This document shows, in pieces, positions 16,116-24,330 of a stretch of DNA of 64,000 nt. Where the stretch lies: NCBI GenBank assembly GCA_965221215.1, contig OZ244872.1, forward strand, positions 2,232,001-2,296,000, given 5' to 3'. The notes under the pieces are model-generated. The model did not search any database, was not told where the DNA came from, and saw only the letters and a list, made by a program, of their open reading frames with translations. Position 1 is the first letter of the stretch. Each line of letters opens with the position of its first letter. The position numbers and the translations under genes were made by a program. This DNA is from Aldehydirespirator sp965221215. GTDB lineage: Bacteria > Actinomycetota > Acidimicrobiia > Acidimicrobiales > Aldehydirespiratoraceae.

Positions 16116-16952
16116 TTGGGCCGGATGGGCCTGCCGATGGCGCGGCGAGTCGCCGCGGCCGGGCACGAGGTGACCGGCTTCGATGCCGCCGCCGAGGCCT
16201 CGCAGCGGGCCGCAGCCGCCGGGCTGGCCACCGTCGCCGATTCGGGCGAGCTGTCCGGATGCCAGGTGGTGTGCTCCTCGCTGCCCGGCAGCCGCGAGGT
16301 GGAGGAGGCGTACTGCTCCGACGGCGGTCTGCTCGAAGTGCTGGGCACCCACGCGGTGGCCGCCGACCTGTCGACGGTGTCGGTGGAAGCCAGCCGCCGG
16401 GTGGCCGCCGAGGCTAGGCGCCGCTCGATCGGCTTTCTCGACGCGCCGGTGAGCGGCACGTCGATCCACGCTGAGGCCGGAACGCTCACGGTCATGGTCG
16501 GCGGTCCGCCCGAAGCACTGAGCGCGGCCCGCGGCGTATTGGAGACGTTCTCAAGCCGGATCGAGCGGATCGGCGACAACGGCGCAGGGCTGCTGCTCAA
16601 GCTCATCAGCAACCGGCTGCTCACCGCCTATCTGGCCGCCATCGCGGAGGCGGTGGTTTCCCTGGAGCGCACCGGACTCGACGTGGCCCAAGGCATCGAG
16701 CTGCTGCGCGCCGGTGCCGCGCCCCGCCAACTCGACTACAAGGCCGAGCCGATGGCCGCCCGAGACTTCGCCCCCATGTTCACCGTCGACCTGATGCGCA
16801 AAGACCTGCGCCTGGCCGCCGAGGCCCTGCCCGCAGCCCGCATCGCCGACGCGGCCCAACAGATCCTCGAGGAGACCGCGGCCACCGGACGCGGTCGCGA
16901 GGACCTAGGCGCGCTCATCACCGCGGTCGAGCAGTACATGGAAGCGCCATGA
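16095..16952 (+). CDS. 3-hydroxyisobutyrate dehydrogenase-like NAD(P)-dependent beta-hydroxyacid dehydrogenase
   Basis: GTG 16095 gives 285 residues. It has the Rossmann motif GFVGLGRMG (residues 4-12), the substrate-site segment DAPVSGTSIHAEAGTLTVMVGG, and the catalytic Lys169 with Asn173 in GAGLLLKLISNRL. This is the standard signature of the HIBADH / tartronate semialdehyde reductase family. Its last four bases overlap the aldehyde dehydrogenase start (ATGA at 16949-16952), so the two are translationally coupled. It presumably produces or uses the semialdehyde handled by that neighbour. Confidence 0.88.
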   Translation: MRVGFVGLGRMGLPMARRVAAAGHEVTGFDAAAEASQRAAAAGLATVADSGELSGCQVVCSSLPGSREVEEAYCSDGGLLEVLGTHAVAADLSTVSVEASRRVAAEARRRSIGFLDAPVSGTSIHAEAGTLTVMVGGPPEALSAARGVLETFSSRIERIGDNGAGLLLKLISNRLLTAYLAAIAEAVVSLERTGLDVAQGIELLRAGAAPRQLDYKAEPMAARDFAPMFTVDLMRKDLRLAAEALPAARIADAAQQILEETAATGRGREDLGALITAVEQYMEAP

Positions 16953-18424
16953 GCGCCTTCGACAGCCTGACGCTGGTCGATCCCGGACTGCTGCGGGCCG
17001 ACGGCTACATCGGCGGGCGCTGGATGCCGTCAGCCGGCGGCCGGCGGTTCGACGTGATCGACCCGGCCAGCGGCGAGACCATCGCGGCGGTGGCCGATAT
17101 GGGCGCGGCTGAAGCCGGTCGAGCAGTCACCGCGGCCAGCGAGGCGATGCCCGCCTGGAAGGCGCTCACCGCCAAGCAGCGCTCCGCCGTATTGCGCCGC
17201 TGGTACGAGCTGATGATGGAGCACGCCGCCGATCTCGGCGCCATCGTCACCGCCGAGATGGGCAAGCCGCTGGCCGAGGGGCGAGGCGAGATCGCCGCCG
17301 GCGCGGCCTACGTGGAGTGGTTCGCCGAGGAGGCCAAGCGGGCTTACGGCGAGACCATCCCGACCCACGACCCGGCCATGCGCCTAGTGGTGATCAGGCA
17401 GCCGGTCGGGGTGGTGGCCGCCATCACGCCGTGGAACTTCCCGTTCGCCACCGTCGCCCGGAAGGCCGGCCCCGCGCTGGCCGCGGGCTGCACGGTGGTG
17501 GCCAAACCGGCCGAGGACACTCCCCTGTCGGCCCTCGCGCTGGCCGAGTTGGCCGAGCGGGCCGGCGTGCCCGCGGGCGTGTTCAACGTGGTGACCGCCT
17601 CCGACCCGGCCACCGTCGGCGCCGAGCTGACCTCCAACCCGGCGGTGAAGAAGATCTCGTTCACCGGCAGCACCGAAGTGGGCAAGCTGCTGATGGGACA
17701 GGCGGCCGCCACCGTCAAGAAGGTCGCCCTCGAGCTCGGGGGCAACGCACCGCTGATCGTCTTCGACGACGCCGACCTCGACACGGCCGTCGCCGGGGCC
17801 ATCGTCTCGAAGTTCCGCAATGGTGGGCAGACCTGCGTAGGCGCCAACCGGATCATGGTCCAAGCCTGCGTCTACGACGAGTTCGTCGAGAGGTTCTGCG
17901 CGGCCGCGGCCGCCTTGCGGACCGGGCCCGGCACGTCCCCCGGCACCGACATCGGCCCGCTGATCAACGCCGAGGCTCTGGCCAAGGTGCAGCGCCTGGT
18001 CGGCGCGGCGGCGGCGGGCGGCGCCACCGTGCTACTGGGCGGCTCGGCCCATGCGCTCGGCGGCACGTTCTATGAGACCACGGTCCTGGCCGGCGTCACC
18101 GACGACATGGGGGTGGCCACCGAGGAGGTGTTCGGTCCGGTGGCGTCGATCTTCCGCTTCGACACCGTCGAGGAGGCCGTGGCCGCAGCCAACGACACGC
18201 CCTACGGCCTGGCCGCCTACTTCTTCACCCGAGACCTGTCCCGAGCGTGGCAGGTGGCCGAGGCGCTCGAGTACGGCATGGTGGCCGTCAACTCGGGGCT
18301 GCTGATGACCGAGCTGGCGCCCTTCGGCGGAGTCAAGGAGTCCGGCATCGGCCGCGAGGGCGCCCGCGAGGGCCTCGAGGAGTTCCTGGAGACCAAGTAC
18401 CTGGCCATGGGCGGCCTGGCCTGA
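16949..18424 (+). CDS. NAD(P)+-dependent aldehyde dehydrogenase, succinate-semialdehyde dehydrogenase-like
   Basis: The protein has 491 residues, full length for the family. It shows TPWNFP, the adenine-ribose segment VVAKPAEDTP, catalytic Glu262 (LELGGNAP) and nucleophile Cys296 (GGQTCVGANR). FDDADLDTA and the C-terminal PFGGVKESGIGREG resemble GabD-type succinate-semialdehyde dehydrogenases. It is coupled to the upstream HIBADH-like gene by a 4-base overlap and closes the rightward operon. The downstream convergent SDR gene is separated by repeat copy C. Confidence 0.9.
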   Translation: MSAFDSLTLVDPGLLRADGYIGGRWMPSAGGRRFDVIDPASGETIAAVADMGAAEAGRAVTAASEAMPAWKALTAKQRSAVLRRWYELMMEHAADLGAIVTAEMGKPLAEGRGEIAAGAAYVEWFAEEAKRAYGETIPTHDPAMRLVVIRQPVGVVAAITPWNFPFATVARKAGPALAAGCTVVAKPAEDTPLSALALAELAERAGVPAGVFNVVTASDPATVGAELTSNPAVKKISFTGSTEVGKLLMGQAAATVKKVALELGGNAPLIVFDDADLDTAVAGAIVSKFRNGGQTCVGANRIMVQACVYDEFVERFCAAAAALRTGPGTSPGTDIGPLINAEALAKVQRLVGAAAAGGATVLLGGSAHALGGTFYETTVLAGVTDDMGVATEEVFGPVASIFRFDTVEEAVAAANDTPYGLAAYFFTRDLSRAWQVAEALEYGMVAVNSGLLMTELAPFGGVKESGIGREGAREGLEEFLETKYLAMGGLA

Positions 18425-18441
18425 GAGCGCCTGACACCGCT

Positions 18442-18613
18442 GGCTCGGCTGCTCAGGCCATGAAGCGGCCGCCCAGAGGCCGAGCGGGTAGGCGAGCGAA
18501 TCGGCCCATAACGAGCGAGGCCGTGGCCCGAGCGGCCCGTGAGCGCAGCGAACAAGAGCGGGAGTGACCCCGCTGCGACGCGGCTCGGCTGCTCAGGCCA
18601 TGAAGCGGCCGCC
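18442..18613 (-). repeat. Dispersed intergenic repeat copy C flanked by perfect 32-bp direct repeats
   Basis: The core at 18474-18581 runs from CAGAGGCCGAGCGG through GTGAGCGCAGCGAACAAGAG to GACCCCGCTGCGACGC. A perfect 32-bp direct repeat flanks it at 18442-18473 and 18582-18613. The right copy is the last codons and stop of the SDR gene; the left copy is a non-functional duplicate. Flank copies are 140 bp apart, exactly as at copy D. This is the clearest example of the family in the window. Confidence 0.85.
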
Positions 18614-19345
18614 GTTCACGGTGACCGTCTGGCCGGTCATGTAGGCGGCCTCGTCGGAGGCCAGGAACATCATCCAGTTCACTATCTCGCCGGTCGTGCC
18701 GTAGCGGCCCAGCGGGATTGCAGCCTCGGTGCGGGCCCGCTCGACTGGTCCCCGGACCTCGCGGATGCGGTCGGTCATCACCGCGCTGGGAGCTATGGCG
18801 TTGGACGTGACGCCGTCGGCGGCCAGTTCGTAGGCGAATACCCGGCTGAGGGCCAGCACCCCCGCCTTGGCCGCCGCGTAGGCGGGCGAGGACCTGTACA
18901 CAGTGGTCTGGCCCGCCAGCGAAGACAGCGTGACGATGCGGCCCGCCCGTGATCGCCGCAGCAGCGGCATGGCCCGGCGGGTGCAAAGGAACACGCCCTT
19001 GAGGTTCAAGTCGACCACTTCGTCCCACTCGATGGAGGACAGCGTCTCGGTGGTGTGCTGCTGCCAGAACCCGCCCGCGTTGTTGATCAGCGCGTCGAGG
19101 CGGCCCGAGTCCCGCTCGATCCGGTCGAACGCGGCCTCCACCGAAGCCGCTTCGGTCACATCGCAGTGCAGGAAACACGCGCCCGCGTCGGCGGCAGCCG
19201 CCAAGCCGGCGTCGCCGTCGATGTCGAGCCCGTACACCTCGGCCCCGGCCGCGGCGAAGGCCCCCATGGCATCGGCCCCCATCCCCGAGGCCGAGCCGGT
19301 GACAGCCACCACCCGATCCGAGAAGTCCCAAGCAACGTTGGTCAC
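18593..19345 (-). CDS. Short-chain dehydrogenase/reductase (SDR, classical)
   Basis: The protein has 250 residues. It has the cofactor motif TGSASGMG (16-23), NNAG (88-91), the catalytic Ser at 141/142 and the Tyr156-x3-Lys160 pair (YAAAK), then a typical C-terminal MTGQTVTVNGG. DID at the end of the second strand favours NAD(H). It lies 13 bp downstream of an aldehyde dehydrogenase gene, so an alcohol to aldehyde to acid series is a natural guess. Repeat copy C abuts its 3' end. Confidence 0.9.
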   Translation of the reverse strand: MTNVAWDFSDRVVAVTGSASGMGADAMGAFAAAGAEVYGLDIDGDAGLAAAADAGACFLHCDVTEAASVEAAFDRIERDSGRLDALINNAGGFWQQHTTETLSSIEWDEVVDLNLKGVFLCTRRAMPLLRRSRAGRIVTLSSLAGQTTVYRSSPAYAAAKAGVLALSRVFAYELAADGVTSNAIAPSAVMTDRIREVRGPVERARTEAAIPLGRYGTTGEIVNWMMFLASDEAAYMTGQTVTVNGGRFMA

Positions 19346-19358
19346 AGGTGGCCGGCGC

Positions 19359-20858
19359 TCAGTTGAGCCTGGTGTTGTCGCCCCGGTACCAGTCGACCGG
19401 GTCGGCGGCGGTGCGCACCGTCACCGAGCGGACGTGGGTGAACTCGTGGAACGACTCCCAGCCTCCCTCACGGCCGGCGCCGCTGTCGCGCACCCCGCCC
19501 CACGGCAGCGACGGATCGAGCCTGTGATGGTCGTTTATCCAGACGATGCCGTGCTCAAGACCGTCGGCCACCCTATGGGCTCGGGCCACATTGGAGGTCC
19601 ACGCAGACGCCCCGAGCCCATAGGGAGAGGCGTTGGCCAGAGCCAGCGCCTCGGCCTCGTCGCGGAACGGTATCACCACCACCACCGGCCCGAAGATCTC
19701 CTCGCGGGCGCAAGCCATGTCGTTGGTCGCACCGGTGAGCACGGTCGGCTCCACGTAGAAGCCCCCGCCGAGGGCCGGATCGGCGGGCACTCCCCCGCCG
19801 CAGACGATCCTGGCCCCGTCGCTGACTGCGCCGGCGATGCAGCCGAGCACCCGCTGCCTGGCCTTCTCGCTGATGACCGGCCCTAGCTGGGTGTCCTCGT
19901 CGGCGGGGTCTCCAATCCGGATCGAGCGGGCGATGGCGGCCAGTTCGTCGACGAAGGCGTCGTGGATGGACGCCTCCACCAGCACCCGGCTGCCGCAGAT
20001 GCAGGTCTGGCCCGCGGCGATAAACCCCCCGAAGGCCACGCCGGGGGCTGACACTGTGAGCGGCTGGTCGGCGAACACCAGCACCGGCGTCTTGCCGCCC
20101 AGTTCCACGGTGACCTTGGCGAAGCGGCTGGCGGCCGCGGCCGCCACCGACCGGCCCGCCTCGGTGCCTCCCGTGAACACCACCTTGCCCACATCGGGAT
20201 GCTCGGCGAGGCGAGCACCGACCACCGAGCCGATCCCGTTGACCACGTTCAGCACTCCCGGCGGCACCCCGGCCTCGGCGGCCAGGTCGGCCAGAAGCAG
20301 CGGCGTGAACGGGGTGAGCTCCGACGGCTTGACCACCACCGAGTTCCCGGTGGCCAGAGCGGGGGCGAGGCTCTTGGAGGTGATCATCAGCGGATGGTTG
20401 AACGAGCTCAGGATGCCCACGGTGCCGATCGGGAAACGGCTGGTGTAAGCGTGGTAGGGACCGGGCACAGGGGCCACCGCGGTGCGGTCGGCCAGCAGCA
20501 GCGCGGCGTTGTAGCGGTACCAGCCCGAGAGCCTCGACACCTGGGCCCGGGTCTCGGCGATGGGCCGGCCGTTGTTGAGGGTCTCCAGGCGGAACAGGTC
20601 GTCGAGGTTGCGGTCGATGGCGTCGGCGAGACGGTGCAGCACCGCGGCCCGGACCGCGATCGGCATGTGCCGCCACTGGCCGCGCTCGAATGCCTCGGTG
20701 GCTGCGGCCACGGCCCGGTCCACATCGGCGGGTCCGGCCGCCGCAATAGTGCCGATGGGGCGGGCGTTGGCGGGATTGACGACGTCGAGGGTGGCCCCGT
20801 CGGCGGCGGCTACCTCCTCGCCATCGATCAGCAGCCCCCGGCTCAAGCGGTCATCCAT
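19359..20858 (-). CDS. Aldehyde dehydrogenase family protein
   Basis: The protein has 499 residues, with Glu252 (VELGGKTP) and Cys286 (AAGQTCICGSR) as catalytic residues and VVVKPSELTPF in the cofactor site. SSFNHPL replaces the more usual PWN(F/Y)P segment, and the C-terminal end SLPWGGVRDSGAGREGG is typical. The family branch resembles betaine- or aromatic-aldehyde dehydrogenases. The ATG at 20858 lies inside an imperfect palindrome, so a leaderless transcript is possible. It is divergent from an FAD monooxygenase and followed closely by an SDR. Confidence 0.88.
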   Translation of the reverse strand: MDDRLSRGLLIDGEEVAAADGATLDVVNPANARPIGTIAAAGPADVDRAVAAATEAFERGQWRHMPIAVRAAVLHRLADAIDRNLDDLFRLETLNNGRPIAETRAQVSRLSGWYRYNAALLLADRTAVAPVPGPYHAYTSRFPIGTVGILSSFNHPLMITSKSLAPALATGNSVVVKPSELTPFTPLLLADLAAEAGVPPGVLNVVNGIGSVVGARLAEHPDVGKVVFTGGTEAGRSVAAAAASRFAKVTVELGGKTPVLVFADQPLTVSAPGVAFGGFIAAGQTCICGSRVLVEASIHDAFVDELAAIARSIRIGDPADEDTQLGPVISEKARQRVLGCIAGAVSDGARIVCGGGVPADPALGGGFYVEPTVLTGATNDMACAREEIFGPVVVVIPFRDEAEALALANASPYGLGASAWTSNVARAHRVADGLEHGIVWINDHHRLDPSLPWGGVRDSGAGREGGWESFHEFTHVRSVTVRTAADPVDWYRGDNTRLN

Positions 20859-20878
20859 AGATCATGCAAGATATATGG
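20855..20878. promoter_or_regulatory. Imperfect 24-bp palindrome at a divergent promoter
   Basis: The site runs CCATAGATCATG then CAAGATATATGG; 20 of 24 positions are symmetric. It shares ATCAT, TGCA and ATATATG elements with the 8029-8050 site but not the exact core. It covers the ALDH start codon and lies about 90 bp before the FAD monooxygenase start. It could be a site for the same or a related regulator. Confidence 0.35.
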
Positions 20879-20964
20879 TTTTCCCCGGTTGGAGGTCGGG
20901 CAGGACTCGCTCGCCGATCCGCTCGGCCTCTAGCTTCTGTTCGCGTGAAGTTGCGGGCACCGCG

Positions 20965-22161
20965 ATGAACGGGCTCCGTGTGGGGGTAGTGGGCGGCTCG
21001 ATCGGGGGGCTGACCGCGGCCGTGCTGCTGCATGAGATGGGCTGTGATGTGCAGGTGTTTGAGCGCTCCAGCGCGGCGCTGCAGGGGCGTGGGGCCGGGA
21101 TCGTGGTGCTGCCCATGACCGAGCGGTACTTCACAGAGTTGGGGACCAGCCTCGGTGCCAGCGGTGGAACGACCCGCCAGGTCGCCCTCACGCTCACCTA
21201 CTGGAGCTATATCGACCGTGACGGAGCCATCATCGACGCGGCCGCCACCCACAACCGTTTCACGTCTTGGAACACGCTGTACCGGGCGCTGCTGGAGCGT
21301 CTGCCGCCACAGCGGTACCACTTGGGCTGCCGCGCCGCTGGTGTGGTTCAGTCGGGCGACTCCGCGGCCGTGCGCTTCGTGGACGGGGGCACCCACCCGT
21401 GCGACCTCGTCGTGGGCGCCGACGGGATCGGCTCGACCGTGCGCGAGGAGGTGGCGCCGGACACGCCAACCACCTACGCCGGGTATGTCGCCTGGCGGGG
21501 CACCGTCCTGGAGCGCGACCTGCCGCCCGGCACGGCCGAGACCTTCGCCGACGCCATGGTGTACCAAGTCCTGGAGCACTCCCACATCCTCGTGTACGCC
21601 ATCCCCGGCCCCGGAGACTCGGTCACCGCGGGCGAGAGGACCCTCAACTTCGTGTGGTACCGCAACGTCGCCGGCGAGGCCTACGACGACCTGATGACCG
21701 ACCGCGACGGGGGCCACCGGCCGGGCACCGTGCCGCCCGGACAGGTGCAGCCCGGCCTCGTCGCAGACTTGCACGCCGACGCCTCCGCACAGCTGGCCCC
21801 GCAGCTGGCCCAACTGGTGCTGGCCTGCGACGAGCCCTTCATCCAGGCGATATTCGACATGGCCGCCCACCGTTTCCGTCGTGGCCGCGTCATCCTCATC
21901 GGCGACGCCGCCGCCGCCCTGCGGCCCCATGTCGCAGCAGGCACGGCCAAGGCATGCGCCGACGGGTGGGCGCTGCGGGACTTCCTGTCCGGCGCCGAGG
22001 ACCTGAACGGCGCGCTGGCGGGCTGGGAGACCCAGCAGATGGAGCTGGCCAAACGCATCGCCGCCAAGTCCAGGGCGATGGGCGAGGCGTCCCAGACGGC
22101 CGGCACGATGGTGCCGGGCGACCCGGACTGGCGATTCGGCCTGTTCGGCCCGGGAAACTGA
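20965..22161 (+). CDS. FAD-dependent aromatic monooxygenase, 2,6-dihydroxypyridine hydroxylase-like
   Basis: ATG 20965 gives 398 residues. The FAD-binding start is VGVVGGSIGGLTAAVLL (GxGxxG), followed by QGRGAGIVVLP, the VVGADGIGSTVR DG motif, and LIGDAAAALRPHVAAGTAKA, the flavin-ribityl site. The RGAGIV and RPH.AAGTAKA segments resemble 2,6-dihydroxypyridine 3-hydroxylase of nicotine degradation more than the PHBH group. Hydroxylation of an N-heteroaromatic or phenolic ring is likely. It is divergent from the aldehyde dehydrogenase/SDR pair and convergent with a CoA-transferase. Confidence 0.82.
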   Translation: MNGLRVGVVGGSIGGLTAAVLLHEMGCDVQVFERSSAALQGRGAGIVVLPMTERYFTELGTSLGASGGTTRQVALTLTYWSYIDRDGAIIDAAATHNRFTSWNTLYRALLERLPPQRYHLGCRAAGVVQSGDSAAVRFVDGGTHPCDLVVGADGIGSTVREEVAPDTPTTYAGYVAWRGTVLERDLPPGTAETFADAMVYQVLEHSHILVYAIPGPGDSVTAGERTLNFVWYRNVAGEAYDDLMTDRDGGHRPGTVPPGQVQPGLVADLHADASAQLAPQLAQLVLACDEPFIQAIFDMAAHRFRRGRVILIGDAAAALRPHVAAGTAKACADGWALRDFLSGAEDLNGALAGWETQQMELAKRIAAKSRAMGEASQTAGTMVPGDPDWRFGLFGPGN

Positions 22162-22174
22162 GCCCGCTCGGCCT

Positions 22175-23374
22175 CTAGCCGGCGACGGCTGCTCCCGCGG
22201 CGATCAACTCCTCGATCTCGGCGGTGCCCGCGCCCAGCTCCCGCAGGACCTCACAAGTGTGCTCGCCCAGGTCGGGAGGGGGCCGGTCCGCCACCGCGGG
22301 CTCGGCGTCGACACGCACCGGCGAACCGGTCACCGGCAGCGGTCCGTGACGGGGATGTTCGAGGTCCACCCGCATCCGGTTGTGGCGCACCTGGGGGTCG
22401 TCGAACACCTCCGGCAGATCGCGGATGCGGCCGGCCGGCAACCCTCGTGCGTGCATCCGCTCGAGCCAGACGTCGGTGGTTTCAGAGGCCAGCACCTCCG
22501 ACACCGCCGCCTCCAGTCCCGCCCGGTTCCGCACTCGCAACTCGTTGCTGGCGTACTCGGGGCGACCGGCCAGATCGAGGTCCAGTTCGTCGCACAGGAT
22601 CTCGAAGTGCCGATCACTGACTATGGCCAGGTTGAGATGCCCGTCGGAGGTGGCGAAGGCAGCCGTGGGAGCAGTGAACCAGGACGCCGTGCCCACCCTG
22701 GACGGCTGGCGGCCGTCGGCGAAGAACATCGCGTTCCAGCTCGACTGGATGGCTATCAGCCCATCGCGCAGCGAGACGTCCACCCGCCCGCCGTTGCCGG
22801 TCGAGTCCCGGCGGAACAGCGCCGCGCACACCGCCAGGGCGGCGTTGGTGCCGGCCAGATAGTCGCCGACGGTGGTGGCCGTCTTGGCGGGCGGTCCTGT
22901 TTCGTCGCCGCTGATGCTCATCATGCCCGACTCGCCCTGGAACAGGATGTCGATCCCGGCGCGCGCCGCGTCCGGCCCGGTCGACCCGAATGCGCTGACC
23001 TCGGCATACACCAGACGGGGGTTGTCGGCAAGCAGGTCGTCGCAACCCAGTCCCATGCGCTCCATCGCGCCGTGGCGGAGGTTGTGCACCACCACGTCGG
23101 CGGTCGTGCACAGCCGGCGCACCCACGGCGCGGCCCGCGGCGCGCGCGGGTCCACGGCAACGCTGCGCTTGCCCCGGTTGATCGCCGCGAAGTAGTAGCT
23201 GACCCCGCCGACGTAAGGGCCGAAACCCCGGGCAAGATCCCCGCCCGGCGGTTCGATCTTCACCACGTCGGCCCCCATGTCGGCCAGCAGCATCCCGGCG
23301 TAGGGCCCGCCGATGAGGTTGCCGAACTCGACCACCCGCACCCCGGCCAGGGGTGGACCTGCGGCTCCAGACAT
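22175..23374 (-). CDS. CaiB/BaiF family III CoA-transferase
   Basis: The protein has 399 residues from ATG 23374 with GGAGG seven bases upstream. It has GVRVVEFGNLIGGPYAGMLLADMGADVVKIEPP, a DPR...RRLCTTADVVVHNLRHGAMERMG stretch, and Asp171 in TTVGDYLAGTNAAL as the probable acyl-carrying Asp. It ends DLGEHTCEVLRELG..., as usual. It is divergent from an alpha/beta-hydrolase-fold/cyclase/TPP-enzyme operon, so it may activate an acid made or used there. It is not a close copy of the gene at 3564-4772. Confidence 0.9.
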   Translation of the reverse strand: MSGAAGPPLAGVRVVEFGNLIGGPYAGMLLADMGADVVKIEPPGGDLARGFGPYVGGVSYYFAAINRGKRSVAVDPRAPRAAPWVRRLCTTADVVVHNLRHGAMERMGLGCDDLLADNPRLVYAEVSAFGSTGPDAARAGIDILFQGESGMMSISGDETGPPAKTATTVGDYLAGTNAALAVCAALFRRDSTGNGGRVDVSLRDGLIAIQSSWNAMFFADGRQPSRVGTASWFTAPTAAFATSDGHLNLAIVSDRHFEILCDELDLDLAGRPEYASNELRVRNRAGLEAAVSEVLASETTDVWLERMHARGLPAGRIRDLPEVFDDPQVRHNRMRVDLEHPRHGPLPVTGSPVRVDAEPAVADRPPPDLGEHTCEVLRELGAGTAEIEELIAAGAAVAG

Positions 23375-23401
23375 GGTGCGCCTCCTTCACAGTGCCGATA
23401 T

Positions 23402-23412
23402 TGCATTTTGCA
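23402..23412. promoter_or_regulatory. Inverted repeat TGCATTTTGCA in a divergent promoter
   Basis: TGCA-N3-TGCA lies between the CoA-transferase start (23374) and the hydrolase-fold gene (TTG 23459), in a short AT-rich patch. It differs from the ATCATATATGAT sites, so it is only weakly linked to them. Confidence 0.25.
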
Positions 23413-23458
23413 CGATCCGCGGCCAACCTTGGCCTTTCACAGCGACGGGGAGGACGTC

Positions 23459-24241
23459 TTGGCTGCGGTGCACATCGACTCGTCGGGCGCCGGCCCTCCG
23501 CTGGTGCTTATCCACTCGCTGCTGACCGATGCCCGCGCCTACGACGCCGTCGCCGCGGAATTGTCGGGCCGGTATCGCTTGCACCGCGTCTGGCTCCCCG
23601 GGTTCGGCCCCTCGCGGCCGCTGGACGGCGAAGGCGACCCCAGCCTCTTCGACCTGGCTGCCATGGTGGCCGAGGCGATGCCGGGCGCCGGAGCCGGACG
23701 AGACGCCGCCGTGCTCGGCAACGGGTTGGGTGCCTTCGTGGCGGTTGCCATGGCCATCGCGGGCGGATCGGAGTTCGGACCCCTGATCGTCGCCAACGGC
23801 GGCGCGGTCTTCTCCGACGACCGCCGGGGAGCATTCCAGACCATGAGCGGGCTGGTGTCGGAGGCGGGCATGGCCGCAGTGATCGACACCGCGGTGAGGC
23901 GCATCTTCCCCGCGGACTACCTGGCCGCCAGCCCCGAAGCGACCGAGGAGAGGCGCAGGGTGCTGCTACAGATCGATCCCGCCTGTTTCGCGGCGTGCTG
24001 CCGGGCTCTGCACGCCATGGATCTGCGGCCCGGCCTGGAGAGCATCACCAACCCCACCCTGGTCATCGGCGGGTCCGAGGACGCCACCACCCCGCCGGAG
24101 ATGTCCACCGAACTGGCCGCGTCCATTGCCGGAGCCGAACTGGTGATCCTCGACGACTGCGGTCACTGCCCGCCCCTGCAGCAGCCGGCTGCCTTCGCGG
24201 CCGCAGTCGACGCCTTCCTGATCCGCTGCCTGCGACCATGA
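23459..24241 (+). CDS. Alpha/beta-hydrolase-fold protein lacking the usual nucleophile
   Basis: TTG 23459 has GGGGAGG five bases upstream and gives 260 residues; GTG 23468 is an alternative. PLVLIHSLLTDARAYDAVAAEL, LPGFGPS and a late TLVIGGSEDATTPPEMS with Asp and CGHCPPLQQP with His are those of 3-oxoadipate enol-lactonase-like hydrolases. The nucleophile elbow, however, reads LGNGLGAF, where G-x-S-x-G would be expected, so the catalytic Ser position is Gly. It may be inactive as a hydrolase or use another mechanism. It heads an operon with a cyclase-family and a TPP-dependent enzyme. Confidence 0.75.
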   Translation: MAAVHIDSSGAGPPLVLIHSLLTDARAYDAVAAELSGRYRLHRVWLPGFGPSRPLDGEGDPSLFDLAAMVAEAMPGAGAGRDAAVLGNGLGAFVAVAMAIAGGSEFGPLIVANGGAVFSDDRRGAFQTMSGLVSEAGMAAVIDTAVRRIFPADYLAASPEATEERRRVLLQIDPACFAACCRALHAMDLRPGLESITNPTLVIGGSEDATTPPEMSTELAASIAGAELVILDDCGHCPPLQQPAAFAAAVDAFLIRCLRP

Positions 24242-24330
24242 CCTGACCAGGCCGCGCCCGGACCGGCCGTGGGCCGCAACGACGGCCGCCACCCGACACC
24301 CCGCCGAACCTCAACGATCGGAGACCTGAC

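Noticed and set aside
14750..16624. Long minus-strand open frames (568 and 624 codons)
   Set aside because: They lie opposite the enolase-superfamily and HIBADH-like genes and across repeat B, with Ser/Pro/Arg-rich composition and no motifs.
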